Part shown: positions 43,018 to 53,068 of the stretch, piece by piece
Layout of the letters: each line of letters starts with the position of its first letter
Numbering within the stretch: the first letter of the stretch is position 1
Source: an uncultured Methanobrevibacter sp.
GTDB lineage: Archaea; Methanobacteriota; Methanobacteria; Methanobacteriales; Methanobacteriaceae
Reading direction: 5' to 3'
Length of the DNA: 62,550 nucleotides
Assembly: GCF_900314615.1 (NCBI RefSeq)
Contig: NZ_OMWA01000021.1
Span: forward strand, 1-62,550
The notes under the pieces: generated by a model
Seen by the model: the letters and a program-made list of their open reading frames with translations, nothing else
What the model was told of the DNA's origin: nothing
Databases searched by the model: none
Made by a program: the position numbers and the translations under genes

Positions 43018-44586
43018 TTATTGCTCCTCCGTTTTTGGTTGCAATGTTGTTGTTTTGGTTGCAATGTTGTTGGTTAATTCTATATTTTTCATTATTATGT
43101 TGTTGTTTTTTGTGCCGTATATCGCTCCTCCGTTTTCTGCGTTGTTTTGTGTGAATGTGGTTTGTTCTATGTTCATGTTGGAGTTAGTGCCTAAGCAGAT
43201 TGCTCCTCCTAGTTTTCCTTGGTTTTTGTTGAATGTTCCATTGTTTATGGTTATGATGTTGTTTTCTCCGGTACTGATTGCTCCGCCTAAATCTGTTGCA
43301 TTGTTTTCGGAAAATATGCAATTAGTAACTGTTAGTGTTGAACGACCGCGAGTGCATAGTGCACTTCCGAATGTAGCTTCATTTTTTATAAAAATATTAT
43401 TTTCAATTTTTATTTGGGATTTAGGTGCAGTATATATTCCTCCTCCTGATTTTTCTGCAAAGTTGTTTTCAAATGTGTTGTTTACGGATAGTAGGCATGA
43501 AGTTGAATCGGTACATACTGCTCCGCCTAACTGTTTTGCAAAATTGTCCTTGAATGTGTTGTTTATGATTACTGTATATGTTTTAATGTCTGAGCATATT
43601 GCTCCACCAAGTCCTAATTCCAAATCTGTAGCGGAATTACCGTTAAATGTACAGTTAATAATAATTGCTGAACAATATTCCTCTATATTTACAGCACCTC
43701 CATGGCCGGCAGTATTATCAATAAACTGACAATTATTTATGAATGATGTTGGAGTTATGGTGGTTGGGTCCAAATCAGGGTGAGGGCATGTATTGTATTC
43801 AGTAAGGGTTCCTCCAATAACAATTGCACCTGCACCGTAAGAAGCTGAATTCTGGCGGAATATTGAATTATTGATGTGCAGTATTGCATCATATCCCATA
43901 CGTATTACTCCGGCATGTATACTTTCAGTTTCATTAAATGCCCTACAGCCTGTGAAATTACAGTTGTTTATATTCAATTCTGATCCTGTATGGGCTGCTA
44001 TCGCACCGCCGCCGTCTTCGGTAATGAGGTTATTTATAAAATTCAAATTGTTGAGTGTTACACTGTATCCTTCAAAGATAGTTAAGAAATATTTGCTGTT
44101 TTTACCGTCTATTGTAACACCATTTCCGTTGAGGGTAATGTCTTTAGTTGGTGAGTTATTTCCTTGTAATTTTATAGCATCAGTAATTGTAAAATTGCCT
44201 TTAGGATTTAAATTTATAACATATGACTTTGATGTGCCTTGTTCTTTTAAGTTTTCAATTTGATTATATAATTGGTCATAATCATTTACGGTTATCTGAT
44301 TATTTGTTTCAATTAATTTTGTTTCATTAATGTTATCAGTTGCCAAAACTGTGTTTTTCTCTTTGATTTCATTTTCATTAATTAAATTTGTATCTTGCTG
44401 ATTTTTATATTCATTTGAGCTAAAAGTTTCTATTTTTATCTGGTCATTTTTTGCATTAAGTTCATCTATTTGATTTACATCACTGTATTGTGTATTGGTA
44501 TCATTTTTTACAATTGCCGCATTAGCTGTTCCAATTAATAGTAATGATAAAAATAATGCAAGAATTATAATTTTTTTTATTTTCAT
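43018..44586 (-). CDS. N-terminal part of the giant beta-helix adhesin, truncated by a tandem duplication
   Basis: Signal peptide MKIKKIIILALFLSLLLIGTANA with GGTG before the ATG. After an Asn-rich linker comes a right-handed beta-helix: INLNPKGNFTITDAIKLQGN, then turns such as NNLNFINN, GGAIAAHTG, GGAVNIEE and GGAICSD, as in pectate-lyase-like/polymorphic outer-membrane-type repeats. The frame fails at two tandem 20-bp units (43033-43072), after which an unrelated tail TTTLQPKTEEQ leads to a stop. With one unit removed, both ORFs merge into a single protein of 1648 residues. Confidence 0.8.
   Translation of the reverse strand: MKIKKIIILALFLSLLLIGTANAAIVKNDTNTQYSDVNQIDELNAKNDQIKIETFSSNEYKNQQDTNLINENEIKEKNTVLATDNINETKLIETNNQITVNDYDQLYNQIENLKEQGTSKSYVINLNPKGNFTITDAIKLQGNNSPTKDITLNGNGVTIDGKNSKYFLTIFEGYSVTLNNLNFINNLITEDGGGAIAAHTGSELNINNCNFTGCRAFNETESIHAGVIRMGYDAILHINNSIFRQNSASYGAGAIVIGGTLTEYNTCPHPDLDPTTITPTSFINNCQFIDNTAGHGGAVNIEEYCSAIIINCTFNGNSATDLELGLGGAICSDIKTYTVIINNTFKDNFAKQLGGAVCTDSTSCLLSVNNTFENNFAEKSGGGIYTAPKSQIKIENNIFIKNEATFGSALCTRGRSTLTVTNCIFSENNATDLGGAISTGENNIITINNGTFNKNQGKLGGAICLGTNSNMNIEQTTFTQNNAENGGAIYGTKNNNIIMKNIELTNNIATKTTTLQPKTEEQ
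43033..43072. repeat. Perfect 2 x 20-bp tandem duplication inside the adhesin gene
   Basis: The unit, on the coding (minus) strand, is CAACAACATTGCAACCAAAA, present twice without mismatch. Twenty is not a multiple of three, so the duplication shifts the frame. A single unit lies in the paralogous repeat at about 42620-42645, where the frame is intact. Confidence 0.95.
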
Positions 44587-45010
44587 TTACACCACAATTT
44601 AAATTTAATATCTAAAAAATATTGTTAAATAATAGTTAATATGTATTAAATTTAATATATTTGTTTTGATAGGAGGCGGTTAACGGTCATGTTGGAATTT
44701 TTTGATTTTTTCTTAAACATTTTATAGCTAATGGGGAACCTAAACACTCATTAAATTAATTTAATAATATTAAATATGATTATTAGTCAAAAGTTGATAA
44801 TCAATAATATTTCTTTTCGTGGTTTTTGAGAGATTATGATTGGACAGTTTATCCTTGCCGATTTGGTTAATAATTAAAAGTTCAGTTTAGATTTTTAGAG
44901 GTTATCTAATAAAGCAGTATTATTAATCACAAATCCACTATTTTGTCATTTCTTAAAATATAAATGTTATTAAATTTATAAGTTAATCTATAATTTTAAC
45001 TGAGGATAGA
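44587..45010. other. Divergent intergenic region between adhesin and polysaccharide locus
   Basis: AT-rich spacer holding the promoters of both flanking genes. TAATTTTAACTGAGGATAGATG carries the binding site of the plus-strand gene. A weak dyad GATTATTAG...GATAATC occurs near 44780-44803. I see no RNA gene. Confidence 0.35.
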
Positions 45011-46744
45011 ATGGAAAGTTTAACTCATGAAATAATAACAACAACATATGGAGATTTGGAAAAAAATCTAAAAAAAATTCCCATGAACAGACAAGTGGGA
45101 CTTGTGGTTTTATTAAACGATATTAAATATGAATTTTTATTACATATAAAACCTCAATATGATGATATTATCTGTTTAGGTCCTTCAGGTTTGTCAGATA
45201 TCGAGAAAATTGAGGAATTTAAATCAAGGCCTATGTTTACCCGCCATAAATGGGATTTTGACAAGTCCATACTATTGTATAATGACAATACCCGTTACGT
45301 TTGGGAAGGTGAAACCGGCTCAGGATGGGGAATAGGACTGCCTGGGGATTATTTTTTGGAAAACATAAAAAACATGATTGTCAAAATAACTCAATTCTTT
45401 GACATTTTACCTCATAATATTCTCTTTTATGGCAGTTCAATGGGAGGTTTTACATCTATTCAATTGGCCACAATGATTAAGAATTCTTTTGCAATAGCGG
45501 AAAATCCTCAGTTTGATGCACGAATTTGGATTAAGAATTATTATCTCAAAAATGGAATGCATTCTAAATTATATGAGAAAGAAACATTAAAACAAATAGA
45601 ACCTTTCAAATATGATGTTGTAAAAATGATAAGAAAGGAGAAATATATTCCTAATCTGACAATCATTCAGGATAGAAATCCGGAAGATATAAAAAATCAT
45701 TTAATCTATTTTCTCACGGAATTACATAAATTACCGTTCAGAAGGGAAGATTTTCATAAAATCCGGATTGTTATGGAACCTAATGTCATGCATGTGCCTG
45801 TTCCCAAAGAAAAGCTGTATGAAATATTTGAAGTGCATGATGCTATTTCAAAACATAAATTCAAATACAAAATAGATTATGCTGAGTTGGATTTGGCCAT
45901 TAAAAAAATTAAAGAATTGAACTTATTTGATGAAAAATTTTACACAGAAACTTATTCTAACATTGGACAGCTGGATCCTTTGACACATTATCTGCTTGTC
46001 GGATGGAAGGAAGGTAAAAATCCATCAAGACATTTCGAAACGGAATTTTATCTGCAAATTCATGATAATGTGAGTGAATTGGGTGTTAATCCTCTCATTC
46101 ATTATGTTATCCATGGTATAGATGATAATTTGGCAACAAGTATGTCTGAATATTTGAAGGATAATGAAAATTTAATTAAAGTAATAGAGAATTCGGAGCT
46201 ATTTGATGAAGAATATTATATTGAACATTATGGAACTACCGAAAATCTTACTCCTGCACAGCATTATTTTATAAAAGGTTGGAGGGAAGGAAGGAACCCC
46301 TCTGCGCGTTTTGATACTGAGTTTTATCTGTTTGTTTATGATGATGTGAGTGAATTGGGAATCAATCCTTTGCTTCATTATATCACCCAGGGAATTGAGA
46401 ATGACTTTGCGACAAATCAGGATGAATATATAAACAAGCATAAAAATGAAATAAGCATGATTGAAAATTCCCGGTTGTTTGATGAAAAATATTATGTTAA
46501 ACACTGCTGTGACCTTGAAAACCTTACTCCTGCACAGCATTATTTTATAAAAGGATGGAAATGGGGTAATAATCCTTCAAGATTCTTTGACAACAGATAT
46601 TATCTAGAAAAATATTCTGATGTTCGAAATTTTGGTTTGAACCCTTTATATCATTATTTGAGATATGGAAAAGATGAAAAAAGATTTATTAACAAAAGAG
46701 ATGAAAATCTATCTCAGTTTTTTGGAAAAATCCGCAAGAAATGA
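45011..46744 (+). CDS. Ser-hydrolase-like domain plus glycan-locus repeats (577 residues)
   Basis: Residues 1-285 are alpha/beta-hydrolase-like with a nucleophile elbow FYGSSMGGFTSIQLA (about 135-150), as in XcbB/CpsF-type capsule proteins and Asp2-like glycan acetyltransferases. Residues 300-575 are three double repeats with the consensus LFDExxYxxxY...LTPxxHYxxxGWxxGxNPSxxF...FYLxxxxDVxxxGxNPLxHY. The same repeat occurs in the glycosyltransferase encoded at 47469. GAGGAT precedes the ATG. It opens the polysaccharide locus; a role in acylating or organising glycan synthesis is inferred. Confidence 0.65.
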   Translation: MESLTHEIITTTYGDLEKNLKKIPMNRQVGLVVLLNDIKYEFLLHIKPQYDDIICLGPSGLSDIEKIEEFKSRPMFTRHKWDFDKSILLYNDNTRYVWEGETGSGWGIGLPGDYFLENIKNMIVKITQFFDILPHNILFYGSSMGGFTSIQLATMIKNSFAIAENPQFDARIWIKNYYLKNGMHSKLYEKETLKQIEPFKYDVVKMIRKEKYIPNLTIIQDRNPEDIKNHLIYFLTELHKLPFRREDFHKIRIVMEPNVMHVPVPKEKLYEIFEVHDAISKHKFKYKIDYAELDLAIKKIKELNLFDEKFYTETYSNIGQLDPLTHYLLVGWKEGKNPSRHFETEFYLQIHDNVSELGVNPLIHYVIHGIDDNLATSMSEYLKDNENLIKVIENSELFDEEYYIEHYGTTENLTPAQHYFIKGWREGRNPSARFDTEFYLFVYDDVSELGINPLLHYITQGIENDFATNQDEYINKHKNEISMIENSRLFDEKYYVKHCCDLENLTPAQHYFIKGWKWGNNPSRFFDNRYYLEKYSDVRNFGLNPLYHYLRYGKDEKRFINKRDENLSQFFGKIRKK

Positions 46745-46829
46745 TTCTTTTTTTTGAAATGTTGTAATGGATGTTGGATAATTAATTATTAATACTATTT
46801 TGAATTAATACTATTTATTGGTGTTTAAT

Positions 46830-47465
46830 ATGAGTGTTGAAGATACTGGTGAAATTTTAAATGATATTTTTGGCATGTCTTTAGGTCAGGCAAAATATTT
46901 GGAACGATTTATAACATCTAAAAAATTGTCTAATTTATTGGAATTAGGTTTTGCCCATGGTGTTTCTTCATGTTATCTGGCAACCATTTTAAAGGAAAAT
47001 GGTGGCGGGCATTTAACTACAATTGATTTAGCCAGTGCAGTACATAGGAGGCCTAATATTGAACAATTACTCAATAAGTTAAATCTTAAGGACTATGTAT
47101 CTGTTTATTATGAATATGAATCATATAATTGGAGATTGATGAAATTTATAGAAGAATATGGCCAACCTCTTTTTGATTTTTGTTATATTGATGGTGCCCA
47201 TGATTGGAATGTGGATGGATTTGCATTCCTGCTGGTTGATAAATTATTGAAGCCCGGCGGTTGGATTATTTTTGATGATATGGATTGGTCATTCGGATCC
47301 AGTCCCTCAATGAGAGAAATGCCTCGCGTTGTAAACATGCCTGATGATGTAAAAAACACACCTCACATCGCTAAGGTTTTTGACGTGCTGGTAAAAAATC
47401 ATCCTGATTATGGGAATTTTGAAATCACAGATTTCGGATGGGGTATTGCTCAAAAAATTCATTAA
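46830..47465 (+). CDS. Class I SAM-dependent methyltransferase (211 residues)
   Basis: Methyltransf_24-like architecture: NLLELGFAHGVSSCYLATIL as motif I, HLTTIDLA, then FDFCYIDGAHDW and KPGGWIIFDDMDW. Such enzymes often O-methylate sugars in polysaccharide clusters. GGTG 6 bases before the ATG at 46830 is preferred to the GTG at 46818. The stop lies 3 bases from the convergent glycosyltransferase gene. The neighbourhood suggests glycan methylation; the substrate is unknown. Confidence 0.8.
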   Translation: MSVEDTGEILNDIFGMSLGQAKYLERFITSKKLSNLLELGFAHGVSSCYLATILKENGGGHLTTIDLASAVHRRPNIEQLLNKLNLKDYVSVYYEYESYNWRLMKFIEEYGQPLFDFCYIDGAHDWNVDGFAFLLVDKLLKPGGWIIFDDMDWSFGSSPSMREMPRVVNMPDDVKNTPHIAKVFDVLVKNHPDYGNFEITDFGWGIAQKIH

Positions 47466-47468
47466 AAT

Positions 47469-49841
47469 TCATTCATCTAAAAAATTTTCATATAATATCT
47501 GGATAATATTTTCATTTAATTTGCTCATGTTTTGATAAATCACTTTATCATTGTTTAGAATGCTTTCATTGTCACATAATACTATATCCCAGTTTTCAAT
47601 GTCATCTTCAATAACATTTTCATTATTAAGAATCAGTATTTTTATCAGATTTTTTCTTGAAATTGCATTTTTAACATCAAAATCCTGAGTAAATGAAATC
47701 AGTATATCCACATCACAGTCAATGTCCAAATCGGACAGGTCAGTCTTTAAAGATGTGTTATAGTTTTCACGGTTTAAGTAGGAATTTAGTGAATGAATCT
47801 GATTTCTCATTTTTGGCTTTTCAATGAAATCAGATGGGGCTGCAAATAGAAAGTGCAATGTTTTATCTGTAAAAAAGTAGTTTTTTTCTATTTTGTCCCT
47901 AAGCAATTTTTTAAAGAGATATTCTCCCCATTTTTCACACAGTATGCTGTGGTTTTTAAGATATTGTGATTTTCGAGGTGTTGCTGATTCATGATGGAAC
48001 AATAATGCGGCTGAAGCAAAGATTACGTCATAGCCTTTCTCATGAAGTTTTAAGTTAAAATCAACATCCTCATATCCATACCAGTATGATTCATCCAGAC
48101 CTCCCACTTCAAGATAAATGTCTTTTCTAGTTAACATGACCGCTCCTGTAACTGATATGCATTTTCTGTTTACTGAAATGCTGTTATCATAGATGTCTGG
48201 AGAAAATCTGCTCTGATTTTGCGGCACATAGAGACATAAGTCATTATCTTTTTCTCTGATGATGTCTCCTGTATGCTGAAGAGTGAATGAATACTCCTGC
48301 TGTTTTAAATCATCAAAGAAAGGAAATACCAGTTTCGCTCCGACTGCACCGACATTTTCATTATAAATTATAGTTCCCATCAGTTCGTTCAGCCAGCTGT
48401 ATGTGGGTTCTATATCATTATTTAAAAGGAGAATATATTCTCCCTTGGCAATTTTTACAGCATCATTGTTTCCCTTTGAAAATGAAACATTTTCCTTATT
48501 TTCTATAATTTTAATGTCCATTTCATTCAAGCTTTTCAGATATTTAACTGAATCGTCCTGTGATGCGTTGTCCACCACTATAATTTCATAGTTTGAGTAA
48601 TTTGTCTTTTTGGAGAAATCCCTGAATAATTTTTTCAAATGCTCCAATCCGTCTTTGTTTAATATGATTATGGATACTAAAGGTTCCGGGTCAAATTCGT
48701 AATTGGCAAGATATATCAGATTATTGTTTATGATTGTGTCACGTTTTTTGAAATAGTTTATTTCTCTTCCTTCATCTTTTCCCCATTTTGCATAATGAAC
48801 CAGCGGATTCAGATTATATCTGGCAACTTTGGGGTATTTATAATTGTAAAAGGATGTGACAAATTCTGCATTCGGATTCTTGTTTTCCTTATGTCCTACT
48901 GTCAGATAATGGTACATCGGATCCATGCCGCTTTTTGAAACATCTTGATAATTGTTGAGATAAAATTCTTCATCAAAATAATCTTTTATGGCATTATATT
49001 CGTCCCAATATATTTCCTTCCAATATTTTTGCTGAATTTTTGCGATATTTTCTTCTAATGGCTCAGTTAATGCAATGTTGTTTAATTCAGAACTTAAAAA
49101 GCAATCCGCCAATGATTTGTGAATGTGCATGGGAGTATTGTTTTCTGTGTATCTTATTATCAAATCCCAATCCACCAGTCTGGACAAATTCCCGTCAAAA
49201 CCCCCTCTTTGATTGAAGAGAGATTTTTCATGAATGAAAGCGTTGATGTCTATAAAGCTTGTTTTCAATAATTTTTTTCTATTAAAACCCTGATTGAGGA
49301 CATATGTGTTTCCAGTATTGTGATTAGTTACAGTTACATCACAATATGCACAGTTGTACTCCTCTTTACTGTCCAGATTGTATATTAGTGTACTTAAATA
49401 TGTTGGATGCCATTGGTTGTCCGAATCAAGATATGCAATCATGTTTCCTGATGCATTTTCAACTCCAAAGTTTCTTGCTTGAGAAACGCCCTGATGAGTT
49501 GTTTTAAAGTATCTGATTTTGTTTGATTTTATATGTTTGGAGTATTTTTCCCGAATAAAATCTTCACTACCGTCAGTACTGCCGTCATCAACTATAATTA
49601 ATTCATAATTTTTAAAAAATTGCTTCAAAACAGAATCAATGGCTTTTGAAATGATTTCTTTCCTGTTGAATGTTGGCATGATGATGGATACGAAATTTTT
49701 TTTTTCAAGTTGTTTCATGTCACTTCGTCGCAGTACTTTGTTTAAAAGAGCATCATATATTTTCAAAAAAGTAGGATTGCTTTCATTTTTATATTTTTGT
49801 TTAGCATATTCATTTATTTCGGACAGATTTTTCTTTTTCAT
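47469..49841 (-). CDS. Two-domain GT2 glycosyltransferase with FDxxFY repeats (790 residues)
   Basis: The first GT-A domain (about residues 45-270) has SIIMPTFNRKEIISKAIDSVL, LIIVDDGSTDGSEDFI and the metal site YLDSDNQW. A middle segment (about 290-370) carries FDEEFYLNNYQDVSKSGMDPMYHYLTVGHKENKNP, the repeat shared with the protein at 45011. The second GT domain (about 385-640) has SIIILNKDGLEHLKKLF, VVDNASQDDS and LLLNNDIEP, as in rhamnosyltransferase-like enzymes. A short C-terminal region of unknown role follows. ATG 49841 follows GGTG. Two GT domains suggest polymerising or disaccharide-forming activity. Confidence 0.82.
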   Translation of the reverse strand: MKKKNLSEINEYAKQKYKNESNPTFLKIYDALLNKVLRRSDMKQLEKKNFVSIIMPTFNRKEIISKAIDSVLKQFFKNYELIIVDDGSTDGSEDFIREKYSKHIKSNKIRYFKTTHQGVSQARNFGVENASGNMIAYLDSDNQWHPTYLSTLIYNLDSKEEYNCAYCDVTVTNHNTGNTYVLNQGFNRKKLLKTSFIDINAFIHEKSLFNQRGGFDGNLSRLVDWDLIIRYTENNTPMHIHKSLADCFLSSELNNIALTEPLEENIAKIQQKYWKEIYWDEYNAIKDYFDEEFYLNNYQDVSKSGMDPMYHYLTVGHKENKNPNAEFVTSFYNYKYPKVARYNLNPLVHYAKWGKDEGREINYFKKRDTIINNNLIYLANYEFDPEPLVSIIILNKDGLEHLKKLFRDFSKKTNYSNYEIIVVDNASQDDSVKYLKSLNEMDIKIIENKENVSFSKGNNDAVKIAKGEYILLLNNDIEPTYSWLNELMGTIIYNENVGAVGAKLVFPFFDDLKQQEYSFTLQHTGDIIREKDNDLCLYVPQNQSRFSPDIYDNSISVNRKCISVTGAVMLTRKDIYLEVGGLDESYWYGYEDVDFNLKLHEKGYDVIFASAALLFHHESATPRKSQYLKNHSILCEKWGEYLFKKLLRDKIEKNYFFTDKTLHFLFAAPSDFIEKPKMRNQIHSLNSYLNRENYNTSLKTDLSDLDIDCDVDILISFTQDFDVKNAISRKNLIKILILNNENVIEDDIENWDIVLCDNESILNNDKVIYQNMSKLNENIIQILYENFLDE

Positions 49842-50134
49842 TAAAAAAACACCAGAATTAATTGTTTGAACCCAAATTTTCAAAAATTAATAATCAAATT
49901 AAATTTTGCTTAAAATGATATTTAATACTAACGATTTTTTTTATTTGATGTTTTTTTGCTCTATACACTTTCATAATCCTCAAAATTGATGTATTTTTCT
50001 ACAGAACAATTAAATCTATGCAAATCTGGGTGATATGATAGTAAATTGAAAATTTCAAGTTTTCGTTTTAATTTGAAATTCATTAAACTATAAATAATTT
50101 CACATACAAAGATTATTGTAATAGGTGAGTTTAT
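49842..50134. other. Divergent promoter region
   Basis: About 290 bp of AT-rich DNA between divergent glycan genes. ATAGGTGAG (50122-50130) is the binding site of the plus-strand acyltransferase gene. The 60-codon minus-strand frame here has no support. Confidence 0.35.
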
Positions 50135-50938
50135 ATGGAACATATTATAAATGTCGCACAGTTTGATCAGATGATTGATAATAAAATAATTGGAAGACCA
50201 AAATTAGCTGATTCACATATCATTTTTAATGGTAAAAACAATATTTTAGTATGTGATAACAATGTCGAATTAAACAAGGCAAGCATAGAATTCAACGGGA
50301 ATAATTCTATAGTCTATTTAGGTTCTAGTTTAAAAAGAGATACCAAATTAAGAATATTTTCCAATTCAACAGCATTCATCGGAAAGTATGTTGACAGCGG
50401 TTTGGCTTTAACAATTAATGTTTTTGAAAATCAGAATGTCATAATAGGTGATGACTGCTTTATCGGTGATTATGTCTTCATTTCAAGTTCTGACAATTAT
50501 CCTATTTATTCATGCGATACTAAAGAAAGATTTAATTATTCACGCAGTGTTTTCATAGGAGATCATGTTTATCTGGGACATAAATCTTCAATTTCAAAAG
50601 GAGTTAAGATAGGTTCCGGTTCATTCATTGATAATGCAGCATTTATTCCGGCCAATGCCAAAGTGCCTTCAGGATTGTATTTGTCAGGCAATCCTGCCAA
50701 AATTATTAAAAAGAACATATTTTTCACAAAGGATTTTCTTGGAAAGTTCACTGCTGAAGATTCTCTCAATTCAAAAGATTATAAAAGTGATGTCTTTATT
50801 TTTAGTGTAGTTGATAAGGAAACATTGTCTATGGATAGCATAGATAAAATATTGAAGGATTTGGATGTAGAATCCAGATTAGAGTTTATTCAGAAATTAT
50901 TCATTCGAAATAAACGTAAAAACAGATTCAGCATATAA
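50135..50938 (+). CDS. Left-handed beta-helix acyltransferase (hexapeptide O-acetyltransferase type)
   Basis: A 267-residue protein. Hexapeptide-like turns run from about residue 60 to 195 (IVYLGSSLKRDTKLRIF, VIIGDDCFIGDYVFISSSD, VFIGDHVYLGHKSSISKGVKIGSGSFI), ending in the classic GLYLSGNPAKIIKKN exit motif of sugar O-acetyltransferases. A catalytic His lies in YLGHKSS. The C-terminal 65 residues are helical and atypical. It starts with GGTGAG 5 bases upstream. It likely acetylates a sugar of the surface glycan. Confidence 0.83.
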   Translation: MEHIINVAQFDQMIDNKIIGRPKLADSHIIFNGKNNILVCDNNVELNKASIEFNGNNSIVYLGSSLKRDTKLRIFSNSTAFIGKYVDSGLALTINVFENQNVIIGDDCFIGDYVFISSSDNYPIYSCDTKERFNYSRSVFIGDHVYLGHKSSISKGVKIGSGSFIDNAAFIPANAKVPSGLYLSGNPAKIIKKNIFFTKDFLGKFTAEDSLNSKDYKSDVFIFSVVDKETLSMDSIDKILKDLDVESRLEFIQKLFIRNKRKNRFSI

Positions 50939-50971
50939 TTTTAATTTTATATTTCAGTATGAGTGAATTTC

Positions 50972-53068
50972 ATGGTTGATGTTTCGGTTATCGTCCCGGT
51001 ATACAATGGGGAGAAGTATTTAAATCAATGTTTGGATTCCATTTCAAACCAAACCCTTGAAAACATTGAAATAATATGCATAAATGACGGGTCTAGTGAC
51101 AATACCTCTTCAATATTGAAAAAATATTCCTCAAAAGATAACCGGTTCAAAATTATAACAACCGAAAATAGAGGTCAGGGTTGCGCCCGTAATTCTGCTT
51201 TGAATGAAGCTATAGGAGAGTATATATCATTTGTTGATGCTGATGATTGGATTGAATCAGATTCATTGGAATTATTGTATAAAAAGGCCAAATCAGATGA
51301 TTTGGATATGGTATTTTTTCAGATGGTCAATTATATGCAGTCATCAGATAATTTCGTTTCAACAGATTTGTACAATATCAAAAGCTTTGAAAACAACGGA
51401 ATAAATGAACGTAGTGTTTTTAATCACAATACCACTCAAAAGTTTTTATTTGAAATTCCTGTGGGGCCGGTTTCCAAATTCTACAATCGCCGATTCATTG
51501 AGTCAAATAATTTAAGATTTCCCGAGGGAATGTATTTTGAGGATAATGCGTTTTTTTATAATGCTTATTTTCACTGCAAAAAAGCGGGTTTTTTAAAAAA
51601 GCAGCTCTATTATAGACGTCGCCATGAGGAATCTGTAACTCAAACATTTGATGAAAGCAAATTTGACATTGTCAAAGCTGCAAATGAAGTTCTGGAAGTA
51701 TTTGCAAATCATTCGATGTATGATGTTTATAAAGGGGATGTCATCAATCACACATTTTCAATGCTGCTTGAATGGTTTAGGAAATCTCCATTGAATATTC
51801 GCCAGAAATTCTATGAAAATATTAAGTACGGATTTATGGGATTTTCAGATTTGAAAAAGGATTTCAGTGAAAATCTGAATTGGGAATATAAAATAATTTT
51901 CAGTACTGTCCTAGATAATAATTTTTATTTGGATTTTCTCTGTGATTACAAATTAAAAACAACAGATTATGTTATATATAATGGAAAAAACGAATTTTTA
52001 AAGGGAAGCGATGAATATCTGGAATATAAATCTGCTCTATTGAAAAAATTCAAAATCAGTGTTGTAATTCCAATTTATAATAATGAAAGATTCATTCATC
52101 GGACATTAATGTCAATTGAAAATCAGAGTTTCGGAATTGAAAATATTGAAGTGTTGATGGTGGATGATAATTCAAACGACAATACCTGTGAGGTTATCCG
52201 CCAGTATTGTGATAAATATGAAGGATTCACATCAATCCATATTAAAGAAGGGACAGGATCTCCTGGAACTCCCCGTAACATTGGTCTTTTGGAATCATCA
52301 TCAGATTATGTGATTTTCCTAGACCATGATGATTTATTTGAAATTGACGCTTTGGAAAAGTTATATCGCACAATAACAGAAAATGATTGTGATTTTGTTT
52401 ACGGTACCTATGCAAGCATTGATATTGATAAGCCGACAAAAATTGTTTATCCCAATGAAAAACATGGGTATTTTGAAAGTCTATGGGAAAATAAGCGGTC
52501 AATTGCATTTCCTCCTCCTTCAATCTGGACCAGATTGTTCAAAAGGGACCTGCTGATTGACAATAACATACTGTTTCCGACAATTTTGGGAGAAGATGCA
52601 GTATTTGTATCCAAGGTGCTGTTTAATGCCAAAGGAATATATTATTTATGGGATACGTTGGTTTGTTATCATTATTTGAATTTAAAGTCATATACTAAAA
52701 ATATCTCTTATAAATATCTTATTGAAGGTTTTACATCAGAAGAATATATGTTCAATTTATATAACAGTTATGATGATGATTTTTATAAGATAAGAGGTGA
52801 AGGAATTCTTGATTTTTATATGTCCCAATTTTTTAAATCAAACTTGTCTGATGAGGAAATTATTAAAATTTTCCCTGCGGTGTATGATTTTACTAAAAGA
52901 TTAAATTCATTGGGTTTGACTCCTCATGTTAGCAAAGAAAATACCATTTTATACGACCATATATTAAATAAAGATGTTGATGCTGTTATCAAGTTTAAAA
53001 AGGTTAAACCTCCTAGGAATTTGAAAAGATTCATTAAGAATATTGTTAAAAAAATATTAAGGAAATGA
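50972..53068 (+). CDS. Two-domain GT2 glycosyltransferase (698 residues)
   Basis: The N-terminal GT-A domain has VSVIVPVYNGEKYLNQCLDSI, ICINDGSSDNT and SFVDADDWI. The second GT-A domain (from about residue 355) has ISVVIPIYNNERFIHRTLMSI, VDDNSNDNT and IFLDHDDLFE. Both keep DXD-like metal sites, so both may be active. The C-terminus is strongly basic (PPRNLKRFIKNIVKKILRK), a likely membrane-surface contact. GAGTGA lies before the ATG at 50972; a GTG at 50963 is in frame. The stop overlaps the next gene's ATG by 4 bases. Confidence 0.86.
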   Translation: MVDVSVIVPVYNGEKYLNQCLDSISNQTLENIEIICINDGSSDNTSSILKKYSSKDNRFKIITTENRGQGCARNSALNEAIGEYISFVDADDWIESDSLELLYKKAKSDDLDMVFFQMVNYMQSSDNFVSTDLYNIKSFENNGINERSVFNHNTTQKFLFEIPVGPVSKFYNRRFIESNNLRFPEGMYFEDNAFFYNAYFHCKKAGFLKKQLYYRRRHEESVTQTFDESKFDIVKAANEVLEVFANHSMYDVYKGDVINHTFSMLLEWFRKSPLNIRQKFYENIKYGFMGFSDLKKDFSENLNWEYKIIFSTVLDNNFYLDFLCDYKLKTTDYVIYNGKNEFLKGSDEYLEYKSALLKKFKISVVIPIYNNERFIHRTLMSIENQSFGIENIEVLMVDDNSNDNTCEVIRQYCDKYEGFTSIHIKEGTGSPGTPRNIGLLESSSDYVIFLDHDDLFEIDALEKLYRTITENDCDFVYGTYASIDIDKPTKIVYPNEKHGYFESLWENKRSIAFPPPSIWTRLFKRDLLIDNNILFPTILGEDAVFVSKVLFNAKGIYYLWDTLVCYHYLNLKSYTKNISYKYLIEGFTSEEYMFNLYNSYDDDFYKIRGEGILDFYMSQFFKSNLSDEEIIKIFPAVYDFTKRLNSLGLTPHVSKENTILYDHILNKDVDAVIKFKKVKPPRNLKRFIKNIVKKILRK

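Noticed and set aside
41900..43270. Repeated blocks in the adhesin region that look CRISPR-like at first sight
   Set aside because: Repeat periods vary, the similarity covers whole coding turns (GGAI units), there are no unique spacers, and no cas genes are present.
41937..43729. Long plus-strand ORFs (172, 225 and 224 codons) antisense to the giant adhesin
   Set aside because: They are mirror frames of the Asn/Thr/Gly-rich beta-helix repeats, hydrophobic (Val/Phe/Ala) only because of the complementary codons, with no binding sites and no sensible starts.
49961..50143. 60-codon minus-strand ORF between divergent glycan genes
   Set aside because: No binding site; it overlaps the promoter and start of the acyltransferase gene; no family-like sequence.
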